DNA from: Xanthostigma xanthostigma
Taxonomy: Eukaryota; Arthropoda; Insecta; Raphidioptera; Raphidiidae
Reading direction: 5' to 3'
NCBI GenBank assembly: GCA_963575645.1
Contig: OY754465.1
Span: 47,208,401 to 47,272,400 of the forward strand
DNA: 64,000 nucleotides
Under the pieces are notes generated by a model that was not told the DNA's origin, did no database searches, and saw only the letters and a list, made by a program, of their open reading frames with translations. The position numbers and the translations under genes were made by a program. Shown one piece after another: positions 34,465-46,410 of the stretch; the first letter of the stretch is position 1; every line of letters begins with the position of its first letter.

Positions 34465-35015
34465 ACAGGGTGACATATGGGAAACGAACGTTTTTAGAAT
34501 GGCTAGTACACAGCTGTCAGTGGTGGAAAATTGTTGCGGTTTAGAACGTTCGCTTCGAAGTGGCCTACCGTTTTAGATAAAATGGAGCAGTTGACGATAC
34601 TTTCGTTCGAAATGGTGAGTCTGCAGTTATTGCAACACAGCGGATCTTTCATCGCCATTTTAATATCGGTCGGAATGGCGCAATTCCAAGCCGTAATACG
34701 ATCCTGCGATGGATTGAAGGTTTCAGATTAACAGGAAACATTAATGGAGTTAAAAGATGCCATTACAGAAGAGGTGCATTTGGTTGAACGAGAGCAGTTA
34801 GCGAAAGTTGTGGATAACTTTCGGCACAGACTTGAAGTGTGCATTCAAGAGAATGGCCGCCACCTGAATGATATAATTTTTCATACCTAACTACCTATAC
34901 TAAATTAAATAGTAGGTATTGATCTGTCGTTTTTTAAAACAAATTATTTTTTTCATCGAAAACAACTGATTATACATTCATTTGAAAAACGTCCGTTTCC
35001 CATATGTCACTCTGT
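34465..35015 (+). mobile_element. Mariner-like transposon with internal deletion
   Basis: The ends are inverted repeats of about 33 bp (ACAGGGTGACATATGGGAAA and its inverse TTTCCCATATGTCACTCTGT), flanked by TA (34463-34464 and 35016-35017). Inside, a transposase N-terminal helix-turn-helix segment is followed directly by the last ~49 codons of a transposase. The central catalytic part is missing. It is a 551-bp deletion derivative, a MITE in the making. Confidence 0.8.
34600..34890 (+). pseudogene. Mariner-like transposase: HTH fragment joined to C-terminus
   Basis: The first part reads NGESAVIATQRIFHRHFNIG, then RNGAIPSRNTILRWIEGFRL with TGN. It matches the N-terminal helix-turn-helix of insect mariner-like transposases whose consensus runs SVVATQRAFRRHFNI...TILRWVEAFRATGSV. 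The last 49 codons (34744-34890) read MELKDAITEEVHLVEREQLA, then KVVDNFRHRLEVCIQENGRH and LNDIIFHT. That is the conserved C-terminus of the same proteins. The DDE/D core of roughly 200 residues is deleted, and the two parts are in different frames. DNA binding might once have survived, but catalysis cannot. Confidence 0.8.
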
Positions 35016-35017
35016 AT

Positions 35018-37139
35018 AATAATTTGCAAACAGACGCAACGCAACGACCACAGCCGTCAATTGTCTTAAAGCAGGCGTACAAAATGCATCGATCTGAATG
35101 CATTGAGTGTATAATATGAACGGCTTAATGTGTGCGAATTGTTTCTATGATCCTTTCCTTGGCTAAACTATGGTTAGAACACAAATCTGTATGTACGCCT
35201 TTGTTGCGTGAAGCTAATCGTTTTTTCCTGGTTCATTGTTAGTTTCGAGGCCCATGCGTCAAGAAGCAAAGCTTCAAGAATTAAATCGTAGGGAAATTAT
35301 TTTTGATCACTTGTATGCATTCCAAAACTGTGTTGTCTCCCTGTAAATGACGTTGAAAGGAATGAATATTTTTGTTAGCGAACAAACTCTCATGTTTAAA
35401 CGGTCATAACTTTGTTTCTATTGTACGTACAAAAATATAAAAAAGGGTATCGATTCGTAATTTAATAAGCTTCATTTTTGTTATTGTGAGTATTTTAATA
35501 GAACCCATAGTTTTTGAGTTATTCGTGAAATAGCGCCCGAAAATGTCCATAATTCAATGAAAAATCGAGATTTTCAATCGCAAATAACTGGATAAATATT
35601 GATCCAAAAAAATTACCTGCAGAGGACATGTTTTGCTTAAAATTCAGTGATGTATCGATTCCTGGGGTTACTTTTTCCAAAAAAAATTCCTCCCACGAGA
35701 AGGGGTGGCATATCTACAATGTCAAAAGCGGCAAAAATAAATGGGTAAACATTTTAGTATTTAGTGTTAAAAACACATCCCAAAAGGTTTTACAAAAATC
35801 GGTTCAGTGGATCCGGGTTCCGAGGTATAAACCTTACGGCACTGCACTAAATTACTGTATGTGTAATTAATAAATTGATAAAATTTTCCTCGAATATTTT
35901 CTTGTGTAATCTTGACAATTTTACCTGAATGTGTAGAGAAAAAAATGGAGATTTCGCAAATGTGAATAAAAATATGTTTCCATTTGAAAAAAAAAATGCA
36001 TGTACACTTCCAGTTTAGTGTAAAATACAAAAAAAAATATACCTTAGCAGTTTCCGGTAACAAATTTTGAGTTTAACAAAAAACTATTTTAACTTGTCGT
36101 TATATCTAGTAGGATACACGAATTATTCACTGTTACCACTCTCGGTCAACACACTGTATATAGAATAAGTATATGTAAATCATGATATAGATATATAAAT
36201 ACACATTATGGAGTGGAAATGTGTAGCCGGTAGCACAACGGTGTGGCCTGTTTTAGAACTAAAATCCCAAACGTCTCGGTTGATATGCGCTTGTCATCAA
36301 TCTATGTGACGTCACACGCTTGATTACCATAACAAATGCAACCTGGCTCATAAAAGAAAAAGCAAATCTGGCCGCCGCTAAAATGTTACATAATATTCAA
36401 GTGAACGTACATCTACTTATCTTTTTCTCTTTATTATGGCTTGATTATAAAGGACCTACTACAACACAAATGTTTTACGGCCGTCATATTGGGGTGTATG
36501 TGTCGTCTCTTTCTGATATAACTGGCCATTTCATAAAATCTCTAGACAGCTCATGCAATGCTGACAATTCGTGTAACTCAAATATATTTCGTTATGATTG
36601 CATTTCTAAACACATAAATAAAACTTTTTGACTATTTTAAAATAATATTCTGACGGGAAAATGGAACATTTAGCCTGTACAATATGTTTAGATATATTTA
36701 TTTTGCTTGAGGAACAATTGAGAAAAGAAGCTTTACCAGAGTATCGCTAGTGGCCAATTTTCATCAGGGCCTCAATATAAGTAGAGATGACGGTTTTTTT
36801 ATAAAAAATTGTTTTCAGTAAATAAAATTATTTTTTATTACTCATGCGGGAAAAGTGGTATGTTTACGCACGCTGTTACGGTTGAAAAGTAGCTATTTTC
36901 ATTTGCGTGCGGAAACTTTATTTTTCGCACTGAAATTATTGTTTGCCGCACGCAAATTCAGAGTTACCATAGTTACGGCCAATACAATAACAATTTTAAC
37001 TGAATTTTCAACTTTTTAATGATTTAGTTTTAATTTTTATTACTTCTAATTTCTTTTTTTAATTCGAATAAAATTTTAATTTAATTGAATTCGTAATAAA
37101 AAATAGTATGTGCAACTCGTGCGGCATTGTCGCACTAGT
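35018..37139. other. Unassigned non-coding DNA
   Basis: A 103-codon frame at 36320-36631 and an 80-codon frame at 35628-35870 show no motif. Near 36735-36775 the minus strand reads CTGATGA...CGATAC, a weak echo of the hammerhead core with a changed GAAA block. A stretch at 36988-37068 is shared with the TTAA elements at 54237 and 60028. Confidence 0.4.
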
Positions 37140-37345
37140 TGCACAATATACTAATATTTGTCTGAAAAATTGGTCGATAATTTTATTTATTGAAGAGTTC
37201 TAAGCAGACGTTAAGCAAAGAATTGAAAAAATTGTTGTGTCCAATGCGAAAATAAGGATTATATGTAGATACTAATTTGTGTATAAGAATGATTTTTCTT
37301 TATTGCCAACGTTTCGTCTACAATTATAGACTTCTTCAGGGCTCT
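37140..37345. mobile_element. Penelope-like terminal fragment with hammerhead-like motif
   Basis: The plus strand at 37157-37215 repeats the TCTGAAAAATTGGTCGATAA segment seen at 52000-52040. On the minus strand at 37311-37338 lies CTGAAGA, a 5-bp stem GTCTA/TAGAC, GAAA and CGTTGG, the best hammerhead-like core in the window. The two parts may belong to different Penelope families. Fossil without coding sequence. Confidence 0.55.
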
Positions 37346-38109
37346 AAATATAGTTATTTGACTATTATTGAAATAACATTTTTTAAGAATTATTGTTTTC
37401 ATCTATTTAACTAGTTTTATTAAATAGGCGATTATTTAGACTTGTTTATAATAATTTGAAATGTGAGTTATTTCCAGAACTCAGATAAATAATTTTAAAG
37501 CACCAATAAATTTGAAAAAGCGTTCCCAAAGTGGCTACATTATAGTATAGGCAAGACAATTGTACAGTTCATCAGTTTTTGCTAAAAGTTAAAAATTTTA
37601 GTAAAACACTTTTTGAAAACAAATACTTGGATTTTATGGGGAAAACGGTTTTGTTCTTAGATCATAAATCCAGGACGTTTTATCTCGGACATTGAGACCT
37701 AGCAAAACCTGTATTATATGACTTGTCGCTACCACATGTGTCACAGAGTTTCTGAACACCCGGTATGTGCATATACATGCAGTGGTACAGTGTTTTGTTA
37801 TTTTTGATGATACGATCATCATTCTTCGTTTGTTTTGATGTACGCTCTCGTGAAATTGCCACATTTAAGAGGGAACTGCGCAAGAAAAACATATTTAACG
37901 CATATTTCATCACGCAAACTTCTCTCAGACATATACACAGACATAAACGCACACATTTGTACGATACGACATTAGAATCAACGTGGAAGTACGCCGCGAA
38001 CGCGGTGTAGGGAGACACAAAAGATTTCCTTTAAATCCTTTATACGAGAACTGTCCAAACTACATTTTAAAAATCTCAGCAAATTAAACAACAGAACCAT
38101 TTCCAAGGC
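37346..38109. other. No recognisable feature
   Basis: Overlapping open frames of 76-112 codons on both strands between 37634 and 38018 have no recognisable motif. Confidence 0.4.
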
Positions 38110-38560
38110 CGTAGGTATGGAGGGGTACAGGGGGTCATTACCCCCCCCCCCAGGATTCATCTGGACCGCAGGTACCCACAATAAAAAACGAATCAGGACC
38201 GCAGGCGTCCACCACAACAAACGAAAAAAGGGAAATTACCCCCCCAGGATTCATCAGGACCGCAGGCACCTAGCCACAACAAACGAAAAAGACTTTTTTG
38301 TTGCGGAAATGAAAAGAATCGTTTTTTACTCCTCCTATTGTGCCGACGCACGATAAAATTTTTCAAGTTAGGTTGCTAAAAAAAGGTCATTCGATTTTTT
38401 TTCGAAGTTAATTGTTAAAAAAAGGCATTTTTTTAAAAAAGGTCATTCGATTTTTTTTTCGAAGTTAGGTTGTTAAAAAAGGTCATACGTTTTTTTTTTG
38501 CTCTCCAATTGTGCACACGACAAAATTGTTCAAGTTAGGTTGATAAAAAAAGGTCACTCG
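38110..38560. repeat. Two adjacent imperfect tandem arrays
   Basis: From about 38140 to 38300 a unit containing CAGGATTCATCAGGACCGCA and CCACAACAAACGAAAAA recurs about three times. From about 38365 to 38560 a unit of about 50-70 bp containing CGAAGTTAGGTTGTTAAAAA and GGTCATTCGATTTTTTT recurs about four times. The arrays are not evenly spaced. Confidence 0.65.
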
Positions 38561-38741
38561 TGGCTAATAAAACTTTAAAAAAGTATTGATTTTTTTTTAC
38601 TTTACCCCTCTCAGAAAAAAATATCTACGCCCTTAACCATTTCAACTTCAATATCTATAATATTGACGTTTGACGGTGTCAAAAACAAAGGACATTCCTT
38701 AATAGAAAAGGTTAGAATAAATTGTTGATTCTTTCTGTTAT

Positions 38742-39103
38742 GCCGTGCAGTATACATTCGCCGAGTGTGCTCGCCGAGAGGTCTCGCCGAGAGATTAGGC
38801 AAAGCGAGCGTCTACGAATGTGTGTGTGTACAGTACACTCGGCGTGACTTAGCTTCACGGTCCATTTAAACGGCGTAGTTAAATGTATCTGGACCGTGTT
38901 TGTTGTTGCTGCTGTTGCAGCTTATTGCTCATATACCTATTACAAATATATTGGTTCAGTCCTCCATAATTTTTTTTATCATTAGTTTACGCTTTAATTG
39001 AGTTTAACCAACAAAAATGACAACTTTCATCCGCACTTAAATCCGCACGAGGTGATCACTCGTCGGTACTCTCGGTATCCCTCGGCGAGTGTGTACTGCC
39101 GGC
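38742..39103. mobile_element. MITE with CGCCGAG-rich termini
   Basis: The left end GCCGTGCAGTATACATTCGC and the inverse of the right end GCCGGCAGTACACACTCGCC match with a one-base indel, both running into CGAG. Sub-terminal CTCGCCGAGAG is repeated. About 360 bp with no coding capacity; the superfamily is not clear. Confidence 0.5.
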
Positions 39104-41829
39104 TTTATAAATGTCGTCACGAATACGACCTAGTAAATAGTTTTTCGGCTACCGTACCGTACGGATTGTTGACCGAAATAAACTGTGATGGCCATATTCA
39201 CTAAACGTAAGTAGTTATTTTGTCAAAAGTCTTACGAAAGATCAACTCAAGGCCTGCGTAAGAAACGATATCGACTTAAAAGAATCTTTAATTTGAATTC
39301 TCGATAATTCGAAGTTTTGAGCCGATCCTTTTGACTTCGTATTAACAAAGTTCCACTATATATAATTTTTTCTAACTGTTTGGACTTTTCTTCAGGTGGA
39401 AGCAATACCAATATGTATATCTACAGAAACTAAAATTTTAATTGGAATGTATTTTGACATAAACAAAAAAAATGGTTTGCGCTTTGAAATAGAAATAAAG
39501 ATTTGGGACATTTTTATCCTTTTTGAACAAATTGTAAACATTTCTAAAATACACCAAAACAATGGAACTAATACATAGGGCCCGTTTATGTTTCAGACAT
39601 TTTGTTTTGTTTTAATGCGTCTTATCTTTCTATTCATAAATGCAACAGAATATTGTGTTCTATCTGAGAATTGAAGCTTGTCAACTTTTATATACCGGTA
39701 TAATATTATAACGATATGAATAAAAGATTAAAAATCTTCCCCAACATTATTTATTGAAAGTGCATTGGATAGATAATATTATAGTTGAGACGTTTTTTTT
39801 TAATATATTTTTGCGTTTCTCGAAACTGCAATATTATGGTTGGAAAAACAAAAACACTGTAATGACATTAGCTTTCTATAATCTGAGTTATAAGTATATT
39901 GAAGAATCAAATTATTTCGCTGTGCAAACAGAAAAATTTCACATATTTTCAATCAGTTTTTTCAAGTATAGGTACCTATATTATTAATTCAGGCATTAGG
40001 GTTTTTTAAAAGTCGTAAGAGATTTGTGATATTCTGGGTGTATTTTTTGGGGTGTTGAACACGAAGTTAGCTACCTCGAATATTTTTCAGGAATACATTT
40101 TTTTATTAAAAAATTGAAAAACCCGTTTTTTCAGTTTTTTATATTAAGTACTGTTTTTTCTGATAAAAAAATCTGAAAACTAGAGAACATTTCTAACGGA
40201 ATTGGTTGCATACATTTGTTTCGTAGAATGTCAAATAAAGAAATTAAGATCATGAAAAGAATGACCACTGAAGCTTTCCCACCAGTTTTTTTTAAGTTAT
40301 ACTTTTTATGTGAATCCGCACGCGTTTCACGTGTTGTATGTTGCACAATAAATAGCGAATTTATTAATTAATTAAATGTTTTATAGCTGTTTCCAAATTT
40401 TACCTGTTCAAAATAATTGTGATCAAAAGATCAACTCAACAGTACAAACAGTGGAAGATAAATATAAAAAAGTACTAAAAACAAGTAGGTAATAAACACT
40501 TCGAAGAGTTCGAGAATTTAACCAACAAACCCGCAGTTGTGTTTGAAAAATTCTGTATTGCCGACACACGCTTTAAAAGTTCAGAACCAGTTCAGAATTT
40601 ACCATCAATACATCTATTATTATTTTTGAATGTCCATGGCGCGACAACGTCAGCAAGAGAGCAATTAATTATTTTTATCAGTCTTTAAAGACAATATAAA
40701 AAAGCCATTTATATTTAACTATGACTACCTGAAAATTTCAATTTATTGCAAGTAATATCAGTATTTACTCCATTAAAGTTTATAAACAACAGCCGTTGCT
40801 ACGCAATCAATTGATCTGCCGGATCAAGTTATCCCCCCACTATTATCCCAGCTCGAGTGTAGCGGTGGACCGATATCTGTCGCATGAACCAATATGGCGT
40901 GAGCTACTGGGTAACGCACACACGTTCATGGCTTACATGTGTGTAGTGTCTGTGAAGTTAAACAACTTTGGTAACTATGGCAAAAACAGATGAAAAGAAC
41001 CGAAGTTTTCCCAGGTTGTGATAACAGCGCCATCTCGTGTGCGCTAGAAAACGGTCCGTCTCGAAACACGGTAAGCACAGGAAGCTATAGGTCCCCTGTT
41101 TACAGCCTTCTTGATCGAACGGAACGAGACCAAATCTGTAATCGAGTAAGCTAAATATGTTTTTGATTTACATTGCAATCGTTCCGTGCCGAACCATATT
41201 ATATCGATTCGGATCTGCATTATACGGGTATTTCAAACACTTTGTATATCCTTACGCGTTTTCCCTTTCTTAAGCGTGACAAAAACAATGGTTTTTGCTC
41301 TGTTTTATTATACTTGTTACTCAAACAAAAGAACATGACGTTTACTACACTCTTGATGTGACAGCTTAGCACTCCTTCAACTTATTTCATATGAAATATC
41401 TATATATCTATACTGTGTATGTTCTGTGATACATCACAATGACAAGAACAATTTGCTTAATCTCTGGATAGTTAAAATATCTAGAGTTGGGAATAATCGT
41501 TGATTTTAATAATCGAAAGGTTGCTATTTTAGTGATTTTAAAAATCGCATAATGTATATATTTTAATATTAATTGCATTTAATTTATGTAAATTGCATTG
41601 TGATGATTATGTACCAGCATTTCCAAAAATTAATGTAGTGAGTATTTCATAGATTAATAGTGCAAAAGTATTTCATAGATTAGTGATGTTTGTGGGTGTG
41701 AACTTTTGAGTATTGAGTACGTAGATCATGGGTATTATAGCTACATCAGGGTTGAGAAGAATATTGGATTTAACGTAATGTCTATGTAGTATGTTAATAA
41801 TACCAAATGTGAATGTGTGTCACTATCGA
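39104..41829. other. Non-coding DNA without recognised elements
   Basis: Several short open frames (39396-39578, 39754-39987, 40131-40346, 40796-40993, 41173-41361) lack motifs. At 40860-41110 the DNA is more GC-balanced but I could not assign it. Confidence 0.4.
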
Positions 41830-42536
41830 ACGAATTTGCTCTCAATTTCGAATGTCAGTCTTGAGACAGTTACCTACATTATAATAATAATAATGCGTTT
41901 AACGTCAGTTTCTCGACTTTAATATGTCATAACAGACGCCATTCACACCATTACTATTCTCCATCTATCACACTTCCCATTATTGTCTACATTTTTTTAA
42001 CTTCAACTAATCAATGACAATGGGCGAGTGAAGGAATCTTAGGACATTAGAATAAGGTAGGCAAATTTTGAGCATAGGAGATCGACAGGTAAATCATCTC
42101 GATGTATATATTATCTGGAATTATTGAAGGAAACCATGGAAAAGCTCAACAAATTTCTCGGCGAAAGGCAGCAGGAAAAAGTCCCAGCCGGGATTCAAAC
42201 CCGCTACCTCCCGAATGCGAGTCTAGTGCTTTCACCACTACGCTACACTGTTCGATTTCAATGCTTCATAGTACAGACACAGATAAAAGACGTAAGTAAT
42301 CATATTCAAACTGTGCAATGCATCAGTGGTTAAGCACTATGCGAATGTAAGCACAATTCTATCTCTGTATGTATTCCAATATACATGATTCATGCAGTAT
42401 AATTATATTACTATAACGAATGAATTAGGCTCTAGTTTTCAATAATGAGACTTGAAAGAGTCACATGAAAGCAGTGCTTCATAGAACAGGGGAAGATAAA
42501 AAACTAAGTAATCGTATTAACACTGTGAAATGCAAT
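41830..42536. repeat. Tandem duplication whose first unit carries a SINE
   Basis: The segment at 41833-41872 plus 42256-42321 is repeated at 42418-42536 (shared blocks include CAATGCTTCATAG and AAGTAATCATATTCAAACTG against GCAGTGCTTCATAG and AAGTAATCGTATTAACACTG). The SINE at 41878-42254 splits only the first unit, so the second unit is an empty-site reference. Confidence 0.6.
41878..42254 (-). mobile_element. tRNA-derived SINE, copy 2
   Basis: Read on the minus strand it has the same head (GTAGCGTAGTGGTGAAAGCA, then ACTCGCATTCGGGAGGTA and B box GGTTTGAATCC), the same body (TTTTCCATGGTTTCCTTC) and the same end (GTCGAGAAACTGACGTTAAA) as copy 1. It closes with GCATTATTATTATTAT. It is about 30 bp shorter than copy 1. 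No clear target duplication is visible at this copy. Similarity by eye is about 80%, so the copies are not very recent. Confidence 0.8.
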
Positions 42537-42830
42537 TTAAGAGAGACAATTACAAGTGTTTTAAAGAGTATTTTATTTATAGAGATTTCGTATATCGTAG
42601 GTTCAAATATCATTCGAAAGATTTTGAATTACTTCTGGAGACTTTTAGAGATATTTTAATAATCGAACAGTTTGACAATTTTTACTCGAAATGTTCCATC
42701 TTTAAAAATATCACTGTTTATATTTTACGTTGTTTCTGTAACGATTTTGATTTAGATCAGTAGGTAGTTAATTTTTTTGATGTCCAAACATCTTAATATG
42801 GCGATATAAATTTGCAACAGAAGTGTGTGA

Positions 42831-42915
42831 GTGGAAATCAACTCTGCGCAGTTGCCAGGCGCACAGAGGAAGTTGGTAAGGGGAAATCAACTCTGGGCAG
42901 TCGCCAGGCGCAGTC
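42831..42915. repeat. Two-copy tandem repeat, period about 50 bp
   Basis: GGAAATCAACTCTGCGCAGT with TGCCAGGCGCA (42833-42865) recurs as GGAAATCAACTCTGGGCAGT with CGCCAGGCGCA (42883-42915). Confidence 0.8.
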
Positions 42916-45058
42916 GCTTGGCTGTCATTTACGGACCTTGTAACTCCACAGAATTTGAACTTGTATCTGTTTTCATGACAATTCGTAGAACAAATTAACT
43001 AAACAAATAATAATAAACATCTGAATAAATATTTACATAAGTGTATAAATTGCCTGAAAAAAAGATATATTAAAAATAATTACTTAAATAATAAAATAAA
43101 AATAAAGTATAAATAAACAAATATTTAATATGTTACAAAAATGGGTATAACAAATCCCTACCACACTTATACATTTACCTTCAGAAATCCGTTAATATAT
43201 TTTTACATCAATGGTTCGAGTAGTGCCACTTTTGTCAGTTTTTACCAGTTACGGAATTACTAATGGAATGCAATCACTTAATTTAATATAAAGGATAAAA
43301 ACTTTGCGAATAATAGACACATTAAATTTTTATCGACGGACACATTTTTCACGATATTTCACCTGTAGATATTATTGAATTCGGTAAATTTTCTTTTACA
43401 AATTACTGTAATAGTATTTCCAGAAGTTTGCAAATGTTTTATCTAATGGACTGCGTAATGCGTTAAATAAAATATGTCGACTGTATTTATCATAGGTAGA
43501 CTGTGCTTTATAATATGTAATATTCAGTTGGTAAAACGGACGTCATTAAACAGACGTATTATGCAACCGTGTTATCAAGCGGAAATGATATCAAATTGTC
43601 AGACTAATTATTTATTGGCCAACGATTGGGGATTTTGGGGGTTACCTACTATATAGGAGCATGCAAAAAAGCTTTGGTATATAATGTTCCGTGCCAGTCG
43701 CATATTTTAGTCAATTATAGTTTAGAGTTGTGTTGGAATTGGAAGATATCAAGGGGTGGCTTTATTTGAAAATAAAGTAACAATTCAAACATTTTCTGAC
43801 TGTGGTGCGCTCGTAGATCAGCTCTCTTGAGACTGGTCCGAACGGTTTAATAATTTGCGATGTGCTTATATAATTAAAGTTCTGATAGATCTTTTAGTTT
43901 CGTTTATTTATATTATTCACTTTATTTGGCTTTATTATTTAGAAGAGAAGACAATGCTTAACTCACGCCTAGTAGAAGCAGGTAGAGTCAATCTTTGAAA
44001 TTGTATTTTCGGTCTGTTAGTAAATTTTTTTTATAAATTCGAGCCAATTGGACGACATGATCATTTCAACTTCAATAATATTGAAATTCGACATACAATG
44101 AATAAAATAAAATCCCTGATGACGCGAGAAACGGCTAGTATAAATATTATATTTGTTATTCGTTCACATGATTATCCAATATGGTTTCACATGTACAAAT
44201 TAACCAAAGCTTGCTTGTCAGATACCTAATCAAGTTCTTTTTGACAGATCTTCAGAACAAGATAGCAGCTGATTTTTTTCAAGATATTTCCGAAACTATA
44301 AATTTTAGAAAATAAATTTTTACAAAACTTTATTGGTTAAATAAATAATTATTAAACCGTATTGAATAGTATACTATTTATAAAAGAAATTATATTTTAC
44401 AGCGCATACCTCTTCTGCGCATGTGCCAATTTTCCCCAAAAACAATCCGCTATTCATATTTAAGCGTCAAACATGTTACCAAAATTTCGTTTCAATCCTT
44501 TCAGCCGTTTAGTCTGTATCTTGATTACAGACTTATAGAGTATTACTGACGACCAGCCTTTTTAAAAAAAAATGTGTTTTGGGGAACTTCAAAGTAAAAA
44601 AAATTTAAATGAATTTTGACTTGAGTTAGTACCTACCTGCCATTCCTCACTTGTGGGGCTTTAATGGTAAAAATTATGAATACAAGTTGAAAAATGCGCC
44701 CTCGATTTTCGATAAAGTATTGAATCATTCTGTTGGGGGAATAACTTGTCCAATACCATGTTACACCTGCGTTATATCCTCCTCCGAGTTGAATTTGATA
44801 GCTATTAATTTTTTGTGTGCAAACGGATATATAAAAGCATTTCATTACATGGTTCGAGCTGGTACATGTAATTTGTTATTTAACCTGATTAATTAAAAAT
44901 GTTCGAACGCTCGAGCAACCTTCAGGCCGTGTTTTTAGTATTCAAAGACAGGGTGCAGAGTCACCGATGTTTACTACACAGCAAAACAGCAAAGTTTAGT
45001 AATTGTTGTTCATTTTATTTTATTTGTTTCTTATTTCGACAAGCTCTAAGCTACTGAC
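42916..45058. other. Unassigned DNA with a lone Helitron-like 3' end
   Basis: A CGCGAGAAACGGCTAGT terminus ends at 44138 and resembles a Helitron-like 3' end without a matching start. An 81-codon frame at 44651-44896 shows no motif. Nothing else was seen. Confidence 0.35.
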
Positions 45059-45743
45059 AAAAAAATTGGTTGTCTGTAAAGTCGGTTTACGGACGATAGT
45101 TTTACGTGATAACGTATTCCGTAATACATAACCTAAACCTCCCAAAATTTGGTTTCAATCCGCTTATCCTTGGTGTCGGAATGATAAGAAATGTCAAAAG
45201 TGACGTTTGCAACTTACAAAGTATTATGTTCTAATAATAATTAGTTATTCCAATACTTAACTTAGCAGGCTTTGCATTTCACAATATACTAATGTCAAAA
45301 AATTGAATTAAACATTAAAAATGCAGCTGTTTTCATGTTAAGACAAGACATACGTTTGCTTCTAATTTCCATGTACGGCAAACAAAGACAACCGACCGCG
45401 TCGTGCCATGCATTACACAACATTGCATTTATACAGCTATTTCTCTTTATAAATTTGTATAAAATATTTTTCTATATAAATTTGTATAAAAAAACTGTTT
45501 AGGCAAATTCTGTTATACGAAATCTATGTAAAATGTTCTCCTCTTTCGTTTAAGACTGGTTTCAAACCGATCTGATTTAAATTGAGCGAGAAATTAGCAA
45601 AAAGCACGCACAGGGTCAGGCGGAACGTTACGCGTTAGGAACGTTAGGAACGTTACGTTACACTTTTTCGAACATGCAGCCGGTGTTTTATCAATTTATA
45701 ATATTGGTGATTCATCAATTTATAAGACGTTATCACGTCAAAA
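45059..45743 (+). repeat. Dispersed repeat R2, copy B, with an internal insertion
   Basis: Both ends match copy A (11371-11622): AATTGGTTGTCTGTAAAGTC at the left and GGTGTTTTATCAATTTATA then GACGTTATCACGTC at the right. About 450 bp (45140-45595) is absent from copy A. Near the right end GTTAGGAAC is repeated and a short CATCAATTTATA segment is duplicated. Confidence 0.6.
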
Positions 45744-45869
45744 AAAACATGAGTGCGCGTAACCTTTACGGGCACAATTGAATTAAAATATCTTTTAATT
45801 TGTTTTTACCACTCTCACGTTTTGGGAAATATTCACTCACAAATCAAATCACTCGTAAATTAAATTACG

Positions 45870-46033
45870 TTGGTTATGTTTATTGGTTTGCGTCCGTTGC
45901 TATGTTTCCTTCAGGTGCGTTTTGATGCTCCCATCTTTCAGTCGATGTCTTTAAAAAGCGTAAACACGTAACTTCCATCCGAAAAAAGTTCTAAGTTCTC
46001 TCAAGTTGCACCTAAAGAAGTTTCACTTCAAAA
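45870..46033 (-). repeat. Dispersed repeat R1, copy 3
   Basis: On the minus strand it reads GAAGTGAAACTTCTTTAGGT, GCAACTTGAGAGAAC, CGTGTTTACGC and CATCAAAACGCACCTG, homologous to 8237-8470 and 23941-24240. It stops earlier than the others. Confidence 0.6.
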
Positions 46034-46255
46034 AACGAATAAAACTCGTGAATAGACATAAAAATTAATTTTCTTCACCATACGTTTTCACTATTCTTTT
46101 ATAATTTAACACATCAACATATTATATTATTGTCATCAGCCAGAAATTCTTTGCTGATATTATTTTTTTTATTTATTTATATTTTCTACGCTGTTGCAGG
46201 GGTTTGTTTTCATTTGTTTATCTATTGCATATATCCCAATGTACTTTTATATATA

Positions 46256-46410
46256 GATATTCGAGTTGTTTTTTTTTCTTTTTTTTTACCTAAAATAACC
46301 TTTAGTACAACTAATAATAATAAGGAACACTGTATAATAACAATATTGTAAATTTTTGTATACATATTTTATATCATGACAATAAAAAATTTTATAATTA
46401 TTATTATATA
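46256..46410 (+). mobile_element. LINE 3'-tail fragment, unit 1
   Basis: AGATATTCGAGTTG, then TACCTAAAATAACCTTTAGT, GGAACACTGTAT, CATGACAATAAAAAATTTTA and ATTATTATTATA. The AATAAA followed by an ATT-repeat tail has the same layout as the LINE ends at 22374-22406 and 55680-55700. There is no coding sequence. Confidence 0.55.

Noticed and set aside
36320-36631. 103-codon open frame
   Set aside because: No recognisable domain, no splice or regulatory context and no second copy that would show conservation.
38110-38560. CRISPR-like array
   Set aside because: Repeat units are uneven and contiguous without regular unique spacers, and the context is eukaryotic.
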